A stretch of DNA of 64,000 bases from Streptococcus didelphis DSM 15616 (GTDB taxonomy: Bacteria; Bacillota; Bacilli; Lactobacillales; Streptococcaceae), in contig NZ_KB904195.1 in the NCBI RefSeq assembly GCF_000380005.1, positions 46,477-110,476 on the forward strand. Direction: 5' to 3'. Positions 19,855 to 29,932 of this stretch are shown here, piece by piece. The notes under the pieces were generated by a model. That model had not been told where the DNA came from and searched no databases. It saw only the letters and a program-made list of their open reading frames with translations. Both the position numbers and the translations under genes were made by a program. Numbering within the stretch: the first letter of the stretch is position 1; every line of letters starts with the position of its first letter.

Positions 19855-19873
19855 TTTAAACCTAAAAAAACTT

Positions 19874-19910
19874 AGAAAAAGGAGTCTAATAGGCTCTTTT
19901 TCTCTTTTTT
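19874..19910 (+). terminator. Terminator after manA
   Basis: AGAAAAAGGAG with an opposing CTCTTTTTCT arm, then CTTTTTT. Confidence 0.7.
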
Positions 19911-19925
19911 AGTTGACGAGCTTTC

Positions 19926-19954
19926 TTGTACTGATTGCCTAATTATGTTAAAAT
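19926..19954 (+). promoter_or_regulatory. secA promoter
   Basis: TTGTAC (19926-19931), 17-nt spacer, TAAAAT (19949-19954) with an upstream TG. Confidence 0.65.
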
Positions 19955-19986
19955 GAAATGATAAGAGATGATCGAAAGGAAATAGA

Positions 19987-22518
19987 ATGGCCAATATTCT
20001 ACGCAAAGTCATTGAAAATGACAAAGGCGAACTCAAAAAATTAGAAAAAATTGCAAAAAAAGTAGAATCTTATGCAAGCGAGATGGAAGCATTAGCTGAT
20101 TATGAGCTACAGGCAAAAACACTAGAGTTTAAAGCACGCTATCAAGATGGTGAGACTTTAGATCAACTACTTCCAGAAGCTTTTGCGGTAGTTAGAGAGG
20201 CTTCTAGACGTGTTTTGGGGCTCTTTCCTTATCGGGTGCAAATCATGGGGGGAATTGTCCTACATAATGGTGATGTCCCTGAGATGCGTACTGGTGAGGG
20301 TAAAACCTTAACGGCTACGATGCCAGTTTACCTAAATGCCCTTGCTGGGGAAGGTGTACATGTTATCACCGTTAATGAGTACTTATCAACACGTGATGCT
20401 ACTGAAATGGGTGAGGTTTATAGCTGGTTAGGCTTATCTGTAGGGATTAATCTCGCAGCTAAGTCTCCTGCTGAAAAAAGAGAAGCTTATCTTTGTGATA
20501 TCACTTATTCAACTAACTCAGAAGTTGGTTTTGATTACCTACGTGATAATATGGTGGTTCGCCAAGAAGATATGGTGCAAAGACCTCTAAGCTATGCTTT
20601 GGTCGATGAGGTTGACTCAGTCTTGATTGATGAAGCCAGAACACCTTTGATTGTTTCAGGAGCTGTAAGTTCAGAAACCAATCAACTTTATATCAGGGCA
20701 GATATGTTTGTAAAAACACTTAATGAAGACGATTATATTATTGATGTTCCAACAAAAACAATCGGTTTGAGTGACTCTGGTATTGATAAAGCGGAGCAAT
20801 ACTTTAACTTAAGTAATCTTTATGATATTGAAAATGTAGCCTTGACTCACTTTGTGGATAATGCCCTTCGTGCAAACTACATTATGCTTTTGGATATTGA
20901 CTATGTGGTCAGTGAAGATGGCGAAATCTTGATTGTTGACCAATTTACTGGTCGTACCATGGAAGGTCGCCGTTTTTCAGATGGCTTACACCAAGCTATT
21001 GAAGCTAAAGAAGGGGTTCACATCCAAGAAGAGTCTAAGACAAGTGCCTCAATTACCTACCAAAATATGTTCCGTATGTATAAAAAATTGGCAGGTATGA
21101 CCGGTACAGCTAAGACAGAAGAAGAAGAATTCCGTGAAGTTTATAACATGCGAATTATTCCTATTCCAACCAATAAACCTGTTGCTCGTATTGATCACAC
21201 AGACCTACTTTATCCAACCCTAGAATCTAAGTTTAAAGCAGTTGTTAAGGATGTTAAAGATAGATATAGTAAAGGCCAGCCAGTCTTAGTAGGTACAGTT
21301 GCTGTTGAAACCAGTGATTATATTTCTAAACAGTTGGTTCAAGCAGGTGTTCCACACGAAGTCTTGAATGCTAAAAATCACTTTAAAGAAGCTCATATCA
21401 TTATGAATGCTGGTCAACGTGGTGCGGTAACAATTGCTACTAATATGGCTGGTCGTGGTACAGATATTAAGCTGGGTGAAGGTGTTCGTGAATTAGGTGG
21501 ACTCTGTGTTATTGGTACCGAACGTCATGAAAGCCGTCGTATTGATAATCAGCTTCGTGGTCGTTCAGGTCGTCAAGGAGATCCAGGAGAATCACAATTC
21601 TACCTATCACTTGAAGATGATTTGATGAGACGTTTTGGTTCAGATCGTATTAAGGCCTTCTTAGATAGAATTCGAGTTGATGAAGAAGATACCATTATCA
21701 AATCTAAAATGTTTGCCCGTCAAGTGGAATCAGCCCAAAAACGTGTTGAAGGTAACAACTATGACACCCGTAAACAGGTGCTTCAATATGACGATGTTAT
21801 GCGTGAACAACGTGAAATCATTTATGCAAATCGTCGTGATGTCATCACAGCAGACCGTGATTTAGGCCCTGAAATTAAAGCCATGATTAAACGGACCATT
21901 AAACGAACAGTTGATGTACACATCAGAACTAATCGTAAGGATGCCTTGTCTGCTATTGTGGCCTTTGCAAGAACTAACATTGTTCCAGAAGATAGCATTG
22001 CTGTAAAAGATTTACGTCCCTTAAAAGATGAACAAATCAAGGAAGTTTTATATGATAGGGCTATGGAAATCTATGATCAACAAATTGCTAAACTACACAC
22101 TAAAGAAGCTATTCTAGAATTCCAAAAAGTCTTGCTCTTGATGATTGTTGATAACAAGTGGACAGAGCATATTGATGCTTTAGACCAATTACGTAATTCA
22201 GTTGGCTTACGTGGTTATGCTCAAAATAATCCAGTAGTTGAATATCAATCTGAAGGCTTTAAGATGTTCCAAGATATGATTGGAGCTATTGAGTTTGATG
22301 TTACACGTACCATGATGAAGGCTCAAATCCATGAACAAGAAAGAGAAAGAGCAAGTCAACGTGCTACAACTACAGCTGCCCAAAACATTACGGCACAATC
22401 AAGTAGTCGTCAAGAATTAGATCAGGCAAGCGAATTCTCAAAAATAAAACGCAATGATTTTTGTCCATGTGATTCAGGTAAAAAATTTAAAAATTGCCAT
22501 GGCAGAAAAAATAGCTAA
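19987..22518 (+). CDS. secA: Preprotein translocase ATPase SecA
   Basis: An 843-residue motor that pushes preproteins through SecYEG. Visible parts: Walker [15 protein letters not shown], the DEAD-like [17 protein letters not shown], the helicase motif [12 protein letters not shown] with [13 protein letters not shown], and the C-terminal zinc tail [16 protein letters not shown]. No accessory Sec2 genes are present, so this is the general SecA. AAAGGAAATAGA precedes the ATG. A hairpin (22556-22589) between it and acpS may be its terminator. Confidence 0.98.
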   Translation: MANILRKVIENDKGELKKLEKIAKKVESYASEMEALADYELQAKTLEFKARYQDGETLDQLLPEAFAVVREASRRVLGLFPYRVQIMGGIVLHNGDVPEMRTGEGKTLTATMPVYLNALAGEGVHVITVNEYLSTRDATEMGEVYSWLGLSVGINLAAKSPAEKREAYLCDITYSTNSEVGFDYLRDNMVVRQEDMVQRPLSYALVDEVDSVLIDEARTPLIVSGAVSSETNQLYIRADMFVKTLNEDDYIIDVPTKTIGLSDSGIDKAEQYFNLSNLYDIENVALTHFVDNALRANYIMLLDIDYVVSEDGEILIVDQFTGRTMEGRRFSDGLHQAIEAKEGVHIQEESKTSASITYQNMFRMYKKLAGMTGTAKTEEEEFREVYNMRIIPIPTNKPVARIDHTDLLYPTLESKFKAVVKDVKDRYSKGQPVLVGTVAVETSDYISKQLVQAGVPHEVLNAKNHFKEAHIIMNAGQRGAVTIATNMAGRGTDIKLGEGVRELGGLCVIGTERHESRRIDNQLRGRSGRQGDPGESQFYLSLEDDLMRRFGSDRIKAFLDRIRVDEEDTIIKSKMFARQVESAQKRVEGNNYDTRKQVLQYDDVMREQREIIYANRRDVITADRDLGPEIKAMIKRTIKRTVDVHIRTNRKDALSAIVAFARTNIVPEDSIAVKDLRPLKDEQIKEVLYDRAMEIYDQQIAKLHTKEAILEFQKVLLLMIVDNKWTEHIDALDQLRNSVGLRGYAQNNPVVEYQSEGFKMFQDMIGAIEFDVTRTMMKAQIHEQERERASQRATTTAAQNITAQSSSRQELDQASEFSKIKRNDFCPCDSGKKFKNCHGRKNS

Positions 22519-22555
22519 TAGGAGAAGAATAAGTTCTTGATTAGACTAAAATAGA

Positions 22556-22589
22556 GGAGTGAAGCTGGGGTTTTTATCTCAGCTTCTCC
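22556..22589 (+). terminator. Probable terminator hairpin after secA
   Basis: GGAG and GAAGCTGGG pair with CTCAGCTTC and TCC around a TTTTTAT loop. The tail GATTTTAAAC is only partly T-rich, so it may be leaky. Confidence 0.5.
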
Positions 22590-22639
22590 GATTTTAAACT
22601 TTCTATTCTAAGAAGATAGGAATAAAGTAGGTTAATAAG

Positions 22640-22996
22640 ATGATATTTGGACATGGTATTGATTTACAGGAAGTCTCAGCTGTTGAAAAGGCTAATCAGA
22701 GAAGTCCTCGCTTTGCTAGAAAGGTACTGACCCCAAAAGAATATGAGACTTTTCAATCCTTTTCTGGGAAGAGACAAGTTTTTTATCTAGCAGGACGTTG
22801 GTCGGCTAAGGAAGCCTTTTCTAAGGCTATGGGAACAGGGATTGGTAAATTAAGCTTCCGAGATATTGAAGTCTTATCAGATGATAAGGGTCGCCCTTAT
22901 ATTAGCAAGTCCCCTTTTGAAGGTAGAAGCTTTGTCAGCATTTCTCACAGTGGGGATTTTGTACAAGCTAGTGTGATATTGGAGGAAAACAAGTGA
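22640..22996 (+). CDS. acpS: Holo-[acyl-carrier-protein] synthase
   Basis: A 118-residue phosphopantetheinyl transferase that loads 4'-phosphopantetheine from CoA onto AcpP (encoded at 55054). Motifs: [10 protein letters not shown] with the magnesium-binding Asp, and [18 protein letters not shown] with the WxxKEAxxKA core. The length is normal. It overlaps alr by 4 nt (GTGA), so the two are coupled. The acpS-alr pairing is widespread in Firmicutes. Confidence 0.95.
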   Translation: MIFGHGIDLQEVSAVEKANQRSPRFARKVLTPKEYETFQSFSGKRQVFYLAGRWSAKEAFSKAMGTGIGKLSFRDIEVLSDDKGRPYISKSPFEGRSFVSISHSGDFVQASVILEENK

Positions 22997-24099
22997 TTTC
23001 TAGTATACATCGCCCAACAGTAGCTACTGTTGATTTACAAGCTATAAAAAGTAATGTAAAATCCCTTCAGGAACATATTCCAGCAAAAACAAAAACCTAT
23101 GCAGTGGTTAAGGCTAATGCTTATGGTCATGGGGTCGTCAAGGTAGCACAATGCTTAGCAGATCAAGTAGATGCTTACTGCGTCTCCAATTTAGATGAGG
23201 CCTTAGAATTACGCCAGGCAGGTATTGACAAAGAAATTCTTATATTAGGAGTAACTTCAGCTCAAGCCTTGGATTTGGCCATTCAAAACCAGCTAACCCT
23301 GACTGTTGCAAGTTTAGAATGGTGGCAAGAAGCTAGACGCTTTTGTGGGCAATTGGATCAGCTCCACCTTCATATCAAGGTGGATTCTGGCATGGGAAGG
23401 ATTGGCCTTCGTTCTTTAGAAGAAGCAGAGCAGTTACTAGTAGAGTTAAGAAAAGATGGTGCCCAAATTGATGGCATATTTACTCATTTTGCTACCGCTG
23501 ACGAAGCAAATCCTAGCAAGTTCAATAGTCAGCTAGCCTTTTTTAAAGACCTCATAGCCAATCTATCCTATAAGCCCGCCCTAGTACATGCAAGCAATTC
23601 AGCAACCAGTCTATGGCATAGTGAGACTATTTTTAATGCTGTTAGAATAGGTATTCTTATCTATGGGCTTAACCCAAGTGGAAAGGAATTAAGCTTGCCA
23701 TACCCCTTAAAACCAGCCCTTTCACTAGAAAGTCAATTGGTCCATGTCAAGGAAATTGAAAAAGGGGAAACAGTGGGTTATGGTGCCACATATAAAGCCC
23801 AAGATAAGCAATATGTAGGAACGCTTCCCATTGGTTATGCCGATGGCTGGACACGGGATATGCAAGGTTTTCATGTCTTGGTAGAGGGTCACTATTGTGA
23901 GATTATTGGTCGTGTATCTATGGACCAGACCACCATAGCCTTGCCAGAGAAATTTCCTATAGGGACCAAGGTCACCTTAATTGGGCAAAATGCTAGCAAG
24001 TCTATTAGTGCGACTGACATAGCTCAAAAGCGAGGAACCATTAATTATGAAGTTCTTTGTCTTTTAAGTGATCGTATTCCTAGAAAGTATTTTAACTGA
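22993..24099 (+). CDS. alr: Alanine racemase
   Basis: A 368-residue PLP enzyme producing D-alanine for peptidoglycan and teichoic acids. PLP binds K40 in [10 protein letters not shown], and the catalytic Tyr lies in the GYGATYKA region. It starts with GTG overlapping the acpS stop. The end is odd: the last codons and stop (KYFN-TGA) lie in an exact 15-nt tandem duplication, so a second in-frame KYFN-TGA follows the first. Function should be intact. A strong terminator follows. Confidence 0.96.
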   Translation: MISSIHRPTVATVDLQAIKSNVKSLQEHIPAKTKTYAVVKANAYGHGVVKVAQCLADQVDAYCVSNLDEALELRQAGIDKEILILGVTSAQALDLAIQNQLTLTVASLEWWQEARRFCGQLDQLHLHIKVDSGMGRIGLRSLEEAEQLLVELRKDGAQIDGIFTHFATADEANPSKFNSQLAFFKDLIANLSYKPALVHASNSATSLWHSETIFNAVRIGILIYGLNPSGKELSLPYPLKPALSLESQLVHVKEIEKGETVGYGATYKAQDKQYVGTLPIGYADGWTRDMQGFHVLVEGHYCEIIGRVSMDQTTIALPEKFPIGTKVTLIGQNASKSISATDIAQKRGTINYEVLCLLSDRIPRKYFN

Positions 24100-24112
24100 A
24101 AGTATTTTAACT
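24083..24112 (+). repeat. 15-bp exact tandem duplication over the alr stop
   Basis: The unit GAAAGTATTTTAACT occurs at 24083-24097 and again at 24098-24112. It is in frame, so the alr stop is followed by a copy of the last four codons and another TGA. Confidence 0.9.
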
Positions 24113-24123
24113 GAAAATAAGCC

Positions 24124-24159
24124 AAAACTCTTGTATAATAAAAGTACAAGAGTTTTTTT
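24124..24159 (+). terminator. Terminator after alr
   Basis: AAAACTCTTGTA (24124-24135) pairs perfectly with TACAAGAGTTTT (24145-24156), and the T-run continues to 24159. The left arm and loop include TATAAT (24134-24139), possibly a recG -10. Confidence 0.85.
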
Positions 24160-24182
24160 AAGGATGAGGGACAAAAAAGGAT

Positions 24183-26198
24183 ATGAATCTACAATCAGTA
24201 CTGGCAGAATTAAAGGGTCTGGGTCCTAAGTCTGCTGAAAAATTTCAAAAATTAGGGATTATCACTATAGAAAATCTGCTACTTTATTATCCTTTTCGTT
24301 ATGAAGATTTTAAGAGCAAGTCAGTCTTTGACTTACAAGATGGAGAAAAAGCTGCTATTACAGGGAAAGTTGTCACCCCTGCCAATGTCCAATACTATGG
24401 TTTTAAGCGTAATCGTCTTAGCTTTAAAATCAAACAAGATGAGATGGTAATTGCTGTTAATTTCTTTAACCAACCCTACTTAGCAGATAAAATTGACCTG
24501 GATACAGAAATAGCTGTCTTTGGGAAATGGGACCAAAAAAAAGCTAGCCTGACAGGAATGAAATTATTAATGACTGTAGAAGATGACCTTCAGCCTGTCT
24601 ATCACCTTGCTCAAGGAGTTAGCCAAACAGCCCTAATAAAAGCCATTAAATCAGCATTTGAAAGTGGACTAGTAGAAGAGATTCCAGAAAATTTACCCGA
24701 TTTTCTTTTAGAAAAATATCGGCTCATGCCCAGAAAAGAGGCTGTTAAAGCCATGCATTTTCCTAATCATTTAGCAGACTATAAGGCTGCTTTGAGAAGA
24801 ATTAAATTTGAAGAATTATTCTATTTCCAAATGAACCTTCAGGTACTGAAATATGCCAATAAGCAAGCAAGTTCTGGCTTAACAATCAGTTATCAGGAAG
24901 AAGAATTAAAAGACAAACTAGCACAACTCCCTTTTAGGCTTACCAATGCCCAAGAAAAAAGCCTTACAGAGATTTTAAAAGACATGAAATTAAGCCAGCA
25001 CATGAATCGCCTGTTACAGGGAGATGTTGGCTCTGGTAAGACTGTTATTGCTAGCTTAGCTATGTTTGCTGCCTATACAGCAGGTTTCCAGTCAGCTTTA
25101 ATGGTTCCAACAGAAATTTTAGCTGAGCAGCATTATGAAAGTCTACGTGAACTCTTCCCTGATTTGTCTATTGCTATTTTAAAGTCGGGAATGAAGGTTG
25201 CTGAGAAAAGAAGTGCTTTATCAGCCATAGCAGACGGCAGTGTAAACATGATTGTAGGCACACACGCCCTCATCCAAGATGCTGTTCAGTACCACAAGTT
25301 AGGTCTTGTTATAACGGATGAGCAACACCGTTTTGGTGTCAAACAAAGACGGATTTTTCGAGAAAAAGGGGAAAATCCAGATGTGCTCATGATGACAGCC
25401 ACGCCCATTCCCAGAACCCTAGCCATTACAAGCTATGGTGAAATGGATGTTTCTATCATTAATGAATTGCCAGCAGGGCGAAAGCCTATTCTAACACGCT
25501 GGGTCAAACACCAACAACTAGATAATGTGCTGACTTGGATGACCAAAGAAATCGCCCAAGGCGCCCAAGTCTATGTCATCTCTCCCTTGATTGAAGAATC
25601 AGAGGCATTAGATTTAAAAAATGCTGTCGCTTTAGAAGAAGATTTGAAAGAATACTTTAAAGACAGAGCAAGAATCGCCTTGATGCATGGAAAGATGAAA
25701 AATGACCTGAAAGATCAGATCATGCAGTCCTTTAAAAGACAAGAGATTGATATTTTAGTTTCTACCACTGTCATCGAGGTTGGAGTCAATGTTCCCAATG
25801 CAACTATTATGCTGATCATGGATGCTGACCGTTTTGGGCTCAGCCAATTACACCAGTTGCGAGGCCGTGTAGGGCGAGGGCATAAGCAATCCTATGCTAT
25901 TTTAGTAGCCAATCCTAAAACCGATTCTGGTAAAGAACGCATGAAAATAATGACCCAAACCAATGATGGCTTTGTCTTGGCAGAGGCCGATTTAAAGATG
26001 CGTGGTTCTGGTGAAATTTTTGGGACTAGGCAGTCAGGAATTCCTGAGTTTAAGACTGCTGACATTGTTGAAGACTATAATATCTTAGAGGAAGCAAGAC
26101 GGGTTGCAAGTGACATTGCTAGTCAAGACAATTGGCAGGCTGATCCTCGTTGGTATAGGATTGAGAAATATTTGACTGCTTACTTTAGTTTTGATTAA
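24183..26198 (+). CDS. recG: ATP-dependent DNA helicase RecG
   Basis: A 671-residue helicase that remodels stalled forks and branched DNA. The N-terminal wedge/OB region (about residues 1-200) is followed by superfamily 2 motifs: Walker A LLQGDVGSGKT, the box DEQHRFGVKQR, MMTATPIPRTLA, and HQLRGRVGRG near the C-terminus. AAAAAAGGAT precedes the ATG. It lies downstream of alr but behind a strong terminator, so it probably has its own promoter in the short gap. Confidence 0.97.
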   Translation: MNLQSVLAELKGLGPKSAEKFQKLGIITIENLLLYYPFRYEDFKSKSVFDLQDGEKAAITGKVVTPANVQYYGFKRNRLSFKIKQDEMVIAVNFFNQPYLADKIDLDTEIAVFGKWDQKKASLTGMKLLMTVEDDLQPVYHLAQGVSQTALIKAIKSAFESGLVEEIPENLPDFLLEKYRLMPRKEAVKAMHFPNHLADYKAALRRIKFEELFYFQMNLQVLKYANKQASSGLTISYQEEELKDKLAQLPFRLTNAQEKSLTEILKDMKLSQHMNRLLQGDVGSGKTVIASLAMFAAYTAGFQSALMVPTEILAEQHYESLRELFPDLSIAILKSGMKVAEKRSALSAIADGSVNMIVGTHALIQDAVQYHKLGLVITDEQHRFGVKQRRIFREKGENPDVLMMTATPIPRTLAITSYGEMDVSIINELPAGRKPILTRWVKHQQLDNVLTWMTKEIAQGAQVYVISPLIEESEALDLKNAVALEEDLKEYFKDRARIALMHGKMKNDLKDQIMQSFKRQEIDILVSTTVIEVGVNVPNATIMLIMDADRFGLSQLHQLRGRVGRGHKQSYAILVANPKTDSGKERMKIMTQTNDGFVLAEADLKMRGSGEIFGTRQSGIPEFKTADIVEDYNILEEARRVASDIASQDNWQADPRWYRIEKYLTAYFSFD

Positions 26199-26270
26199 GA
26201 TAATCTTTCTAAAGCTTGATTATGAAAACAAGAAGAAGCCTGCTTAATCTCAGAAATTAATAGTTAAAAA

Positions 26271-26279
26271 TGATATACT
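26271..26279 (+). promoter_or_regulatory. Extended -10 promoter of the aldo/keto reductase gene
   Basis: TGATATACT (TG at 26271-26272, TATACT at 26274-26279). No convincing -35. Confidence 0.5.
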
Positions 26280-26309
26280 GACTATAAAAAGGGGCAAAAG
26301 GAGTAAGCT

Positions 26310-27227
26310 ATGAATAAGCAAAGGATTGGCCAAACAGATATTGAGGCCTCGCGAATTGCCTTAGGCTGTATGCGACTGTCAAGTCTGACAAGTACAGAAG
26401 CTAGCAGACTATTGGAAACTGCCTTTGATCAGGGAATTGATTTCATTGACCATGCTGATATCTATGGAGGTGGGGAATCAGAAATACGCTTTAGTCAGGC
26501 CATGAAATCCATTAAGCTGAGTCGAGATCAGTATATTCTTCAATCAAAATGTGGCATTAAAGATGGGATTTATGATTTTTCCAAGGAACATATTGTAAGC
26601 TCTGTTGATGGCATTTTAAAGAGGCTAGGTACAGACTATCTCGATTTTTTAGTTCTCCATCGTCCAGATGCTCTGATGGAACCTGAAGAAATAGCGGAAG
26701 CTTTTAGCCAACTTGAAAAAGCAGGCAAGGTGAGATATTTTGGTGTCAGCAATCAAAATCCTTATCAAATGCAATTATTGCAGGCTTCGTTAGAGCAAAA
26801 ATTGGCTATTAACCAAATGCAGTTGTCACCAGCACACACCCCAATGCTTGATGCAGGCTTTAATGTCAATATGCGAAATCAGGCTGCTATTAATCGTGAT
26901 AATGGTGTCCTAGAATATTGTCAATTACACAAAATGACTGTACAAGCCTGGTCACCTTTTCAAATTGACCTTGATAAGGGGCTTTTTAGAGGGAATCCCG
27001 ATTATCACCAGTTGGATGAAACCCTTGATGCCTTAGGGCAAAAGTATGGCGTAGCAGCAGAAGCCATTATTATTGCTTGGATTTTACGTCATCCTGCTAA
27101 GATACAAGCTATTGTTGGTTCAATGAATCCTGAACGCCTTATCAAAATAGCTCAGGCAAGTACTTTTAACTTAACACGTTCTGAATGGTATGCTATTTAT
27201 CTCAGTGCTGGGAATTCAATACCATAA
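26310..27227 (+). CDS. Aldo/keto reductase (YdhF-like)
   Basis: A 305-residue NAD(P)H-dependent oxidoreductase with a TIM-barrel fold. The catalytic tetrad is recognisable: Asp and Tyr in DHADIYGGGESE, Lys in LQSKCGI and His in LVLHRPD. The C-terminal AIVGSMNPERL is the cofactor-binding region. The start MNKQRIGQTDIEASRIALGCMR is typical of the YdhF/oxidoreductase subgroup. AAAAGGAGTAAGCT precedes the ATG. The substrate cannot be predicted. It is a single gene, convergent with ansA and sharing a terminator. Confidence 0.85.
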   Translation: MNKQRIGQTDIEASRIALGCMRLSSLTSTEASRLLETAFDQGIDFIDHADIYGGGESEIRFSQAMKSIKLSRDQYILQSKCGIKDGIYDFSKEHIVSSVDGILKRLGTDYLDFLVLHRPDALMEPEEIAEAFSQLEKAGKVRYFGVSNQNPYQMQLLQASLEQKLAINQMQLSPAHTPMLDAGFNVNMRNQAAINRDNGVLEYCQLHKMTVQAWSPFQIDLDKGLFRGNPDYHQLDETLDALGQKYGVAAEAIIIAWILRHPAKIQAIVGSMNPERLIKIAQASTFNLTRSEWYAIYLSAGNSIP

Positions 27228-27228
27228 A

Positions 27229-27266
27229 ATAAAATCCCAACTAGATAATTCTAGTTGGGATTTTAT
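27229..27266. terminator. Bidirectional terminator (reductase/asparaginase)
   Basis: AAAATCCCAACTAGA (27231-27245) pairs perfectly with the arm at 27250-27264 around loop TAAT, with T-runs for both directions. Confidence 0.9.
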
Positions 27267-27271
27267 AGTAG

Positions 27272-28234
27272 TTAGCCTTGAATATAATCTCTTAGTTCTT
27301 GCCCTGTTAGGCCAGCATTTAAGGCAATCAAAAGTTTGAGTCTGGCCTTTGGGGCATTGAGTTCTTTGACAAACATGACACCAGCTTCATGAAGCATAGC
27401 TCCACCCCCTTCATAGCCATAGACAGGCTCTGCGATGCCATTAAAGCAACGAGAAACCAAAACGACAGGAAGTCCAGAAGCGATTAATTTTTTAATTTCG
27501 GGAACTGCTAGGGGTGGAATATTACCAGCACCTAGAGCTTCAACAACTAATCCTTGAATTTTGTCAGCTGATAAAAAGCTGAGAATACTACCATCTCCCA
27601 TACCAGCGTAAGCCTTAATAATAGGCACATTTCCTTCAATAGCATCAATGTCAAAACGCACTCTGGGCTCTGCATTTTTAAAGAATAATAAGTCTTTTTT
27701 CATGACAACCCCTAAAGGTCCATGGGTTGGGGTGTGGAAGGTAGCAATATTTGTGGTGTGGGTTTTTGTGACATATTTGGCTGCATGAATTTCATCATTC
27801 ATAACTACTAGAATTCCTTTGCCTCTGGCCTTATCATGGCAAGCAACTCGTAGGGCGGTCAGATAATTGTAAATGCCATCACTTCCTACCTCGTTGGTGC
27901 TCCGCATTGCCCCTGTAATAATAATGGGAATATCAGGAAGGTTCATGGTATCTAAGAAATAAGCTGTTTCCTCCAAGGTATCGGTTCCGTGCGTGATGAC
28001 AATACCGTCATAGCGTGCTCCCTCATTCTTGATGTGTTTATATAAGATAAGCATGTGCTTAGGAGTGATATGAGGACTTGGTAGGTTAAAAATATCCCGA
28101 ACAGTTAATTGCAGGTTGTCAAGATCAACTCCAATCTGGCTCATAGGGTTAATTTGGTTAGGGAAAACCTTGCCATCTGCATCCGCTTGCATGGAAATGG
28201 TTCCACCTGTATGTAGTACAAGAATTTGTTTCAT
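27272..28234 (-). CDS. ansA: L-asparaginase (type I, cytoplasmic)
   Basis: A 320-residue enzyme that hydrolyses asparagine to aspartate and ammonia. Catalytic Thr motifs: HTGGTISM near the start and THGTDTLEET about residue 85. There is no signal peptide, so it is the cytoplasmic type. An in-frame TTG seven codons upstream exists; ATG 28234 is preferred because the protein then begins MKQILVLHTGG. It is divergent from the HAD-MazG gene, with about 70 nt between them, and shares a terminator with the reductase gene. Confidence 0.92.
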   Translation of the reverse strand: MKQILVLHTGGTISMQADADGKVFPNQINPMSQIGVDLDNLQLTVRDIFNLPSPHITPKHMLILYKHIKNEGARYDGIVITHGTDTLEETAYFLDTMNLPDIPIIITGAMRSTNEVGSDGIYNYLTALRVACHDKARGKGILVVMNDEIHAAKYVTKTHTTNIATFHTPTHGPLGVVMKKDLLFFKNAEPRVRFDIDAIEGNVPIIKAYAGMGDGSILSFLSADKIQGLVVEALGAGNIPPLAVPEIKKLIASGLPVVLVSRCFNGIAEPVYGYEGGGAMLHEAGVMFVKELNAPKARLKLLIALNAGLTGQELRDYIQG

Positions 28235-28307
28235 TAATTGCCATACTTCTTTCAAAATTTGTGTTATAATCTATTCTATCATAATATAGAAGAGAGTAAA
28301 AAAGCTT

Positions 28308-29696
28308 TTGACAATTAAGGCAGTCTTTTTTGACATTGATGGAACCTTATTAAATGACCGTAAAAATGTTCAAAAAACCACCCAAAAGGCAATTCATAGT
28401 TTAAAAAATCAAGGGATCATGGTTGGCTTGGCAACAAGTCGAGGACCAGCTTTTGTTCAGCCATTTTTGGAAAATTTTGGTTTAGATTTTGCAGTCACTT
28501 ATAATGGCCAGTATTTAGTAACAAGAGATAAAATACTATATCAAAACCAGCTATCCAAGTCTATGATATATAAAGTGATTCGCTATGCTAGTGATAAGAA
28601 AAAAGAGGTTTCCTTAGGAACTGCCTCTGGTTTAGCCGGGTCTCGTATTATTGATATGGGAACAAGTTCTTTTGGTCAGTTTGTGTCTAGTTTTGTTCCA
28701 AAGAGTATGGTTACAACTGTTGAGAGCAGTTTCAAGCACTTGATACGACGGATTAAGCCACAAAATTTTGATAATCTGGTCACCATAATGCGTGAGCCGA
28801 TTTTCCAAATTGTCATGGTAGCTTCTGCTGAAGAAACAAAGGAGATTAGAGAAAAATTTCCTCACCTTAAAATCACAAGAAGTAGTCCCTATTCCATTGA
28901 TTTAATTTCTGTAGACCAATCAAAGATTAAGGGAATTGAACGTCTGGGGCAGATGTTTGGCTTTGAACTCTCAGAAGTCATGGCCTTTGGTGATTCTGAT
29001 AATGATTTAGAAATGTTAACAGGTGTTGGTGTTGGTGTTGCTATGGGCAATGCTGATGAATTGGTCAAGGCCGATGCGCATTTTATCACAGCCTCTAACA
29101 ACAATGGTGGCATTTCTAAGGCTCTAGCTCATTATGGCCTCATTCATTTTGATCTGGATAAGAGCTTTAAGAGCCGTGATGAAAACTTTAATAAGGTTAA
29201 GGACTTTCATCAGCTTATGGATGGAGATACCATTGAAACACCTAAGGGTTATTCCTTAAAGGATGCTGTTCACCGTGCCGACTTTAAGATAGAGGAATTG
29301 GTTGAATTTATCTTTGCAGCTAGTCAAGGTGATAAAAATCAATTTACCCAAGCTGTTATGGATCTGCATTCAGCTATTGATAAGGCAGCTATTAAGGTCC
29401 AATCTAAAGAACATATGGAATCTCCTTTGGTAGGTCAAGTGGATGCCTTAACAGACTTGCTTTATTTTACCTATGGCTCCTTTGTTTTAATGGGGGTAGA
29501 TCCTCAACCTATTTTTGAAACAGTACATGAAGCTAATATGGGTAAGATCTTTCCAGATGGTAAGGCTCATTTTGATCCTGTTACTCATAAAATCTTAAAA
29601 CCCAATAATTGGGAAAAACATTATGCCCCTGAGCGAGCTATCAAGAAGGAACTTGATAAACAACTCCAAAAATCCTTACAAAAACTTGAAAAATAA
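28308..29696 (+). CDS. Cof-type HAD phosphatase fused to a MazG/HisE-like domain
   Basis: A 462-residue two-domain protein. Residues 1 to about 270 form a Cof/IIB HAD phosphatase: FDIDGTLLND holds the nucleophile Asp, and GDSDNDLEML is the C-terminal motif. Residues about 285-440 are helical and resemble the all-alpha NTP pyrophosphohydrolase group (MazG/PRA-PH): KIEELVEF, then QVDALTDLLYFTYG with the acidic metal residues. The fusion may pair nucleotide or sugar-phosphate dephosphorylation with pyrophosphate removal; the substrate is unknown. The start is TTG; an AGAGAG lies somewhat far upstream, and no closer ATG fits the HAD motif. Confidence 0.8.
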   Translation: MTIKAVFFDIDGTLLNDRKNVQKTTQKAIHSLKNQGIMVGLATSRGPAFVQPFLENFGLDFAVTYNGQYLVTRDKILYQNQLSKSMIYKVIRYASDKKKEVSLGTASGLAGSRIIDMGTSSFGQFVSSFVPKSMVTTVESSFKHLIRRIKPQNFDNLVTIMREPIFQIVMVASAEETKEIREKFPHLKITRSSPYSIDLISVDQSKIKGIERLGQMFGFELSEVMAFGDSDNDLEMLTGVGVGVAMGNADELVKADAHFITASNNNGGISKALAHYGLIHFDLDKSFKSRDENFNKVKDFHQLMDGDTIETPKGYSLKDAVHRADFKIEELVEFIFAASQGDKNQFTQAVMDLHSAIDKAAIKVQSKEHMESPLVGQVDALTDLLYFTYGSFVLMGVDPQPIFETVHEANMGKIFPDGKAHFDPVTHKILKPNNWEKHYAPERAIKKELDKQLQKSLQKLEK

Positions 29697-29784
29697 AATG
29701 ATGGGAGAATTATTGGTTGGATAAAGTTTAATAGGCTATTTTGAACTTTAATTCTGATTAATTCCCTAGTATACTAAATATTTT

Positions 29785-29850
29785 CCATATGAGTCTTTCT
29801 AATAAAAGCTAGCTTGCTTTTATTGTAGGCCATATGGGATTTTTTATGTA
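29785..29850 (+). terminator. Large hairpin terminator after the HAD-MazG gene
   Basis: The outer stem pairs CCATATG with CATATGG. The inner stem AATAAAAGC/GCTTTTATT has loop TAGCTT. The sequence then runs GATTTTTTATG. Confidence 0.65.
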
Positions 29851-29857
29851 CTTAAAA

Positions 29858-29910
29858 AGCTCCATAATATCTGGGTGTGAAGCTTATCCACTACAGAAAT
29901 TATAGAGCCT
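29858..29910. repeat. Near-palindromic 50-bp hairpin, possible IS-end remnant or usp terminator
   Basis: GCTCCATAATATCTGGGTG on one side mirrors GCTCTATAATTTCTGTAGTG read from the other. On the minus strand, after usp, it is followed by GGAGCTTTTTAAG, so it can end usp transcription. The ends resemble insertion-sequence terminal repeats, but no transposase is present. Confidence 0.55.
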
Positions 29911-29932
29911 GACGTTTTTTAAATAGCGTATG

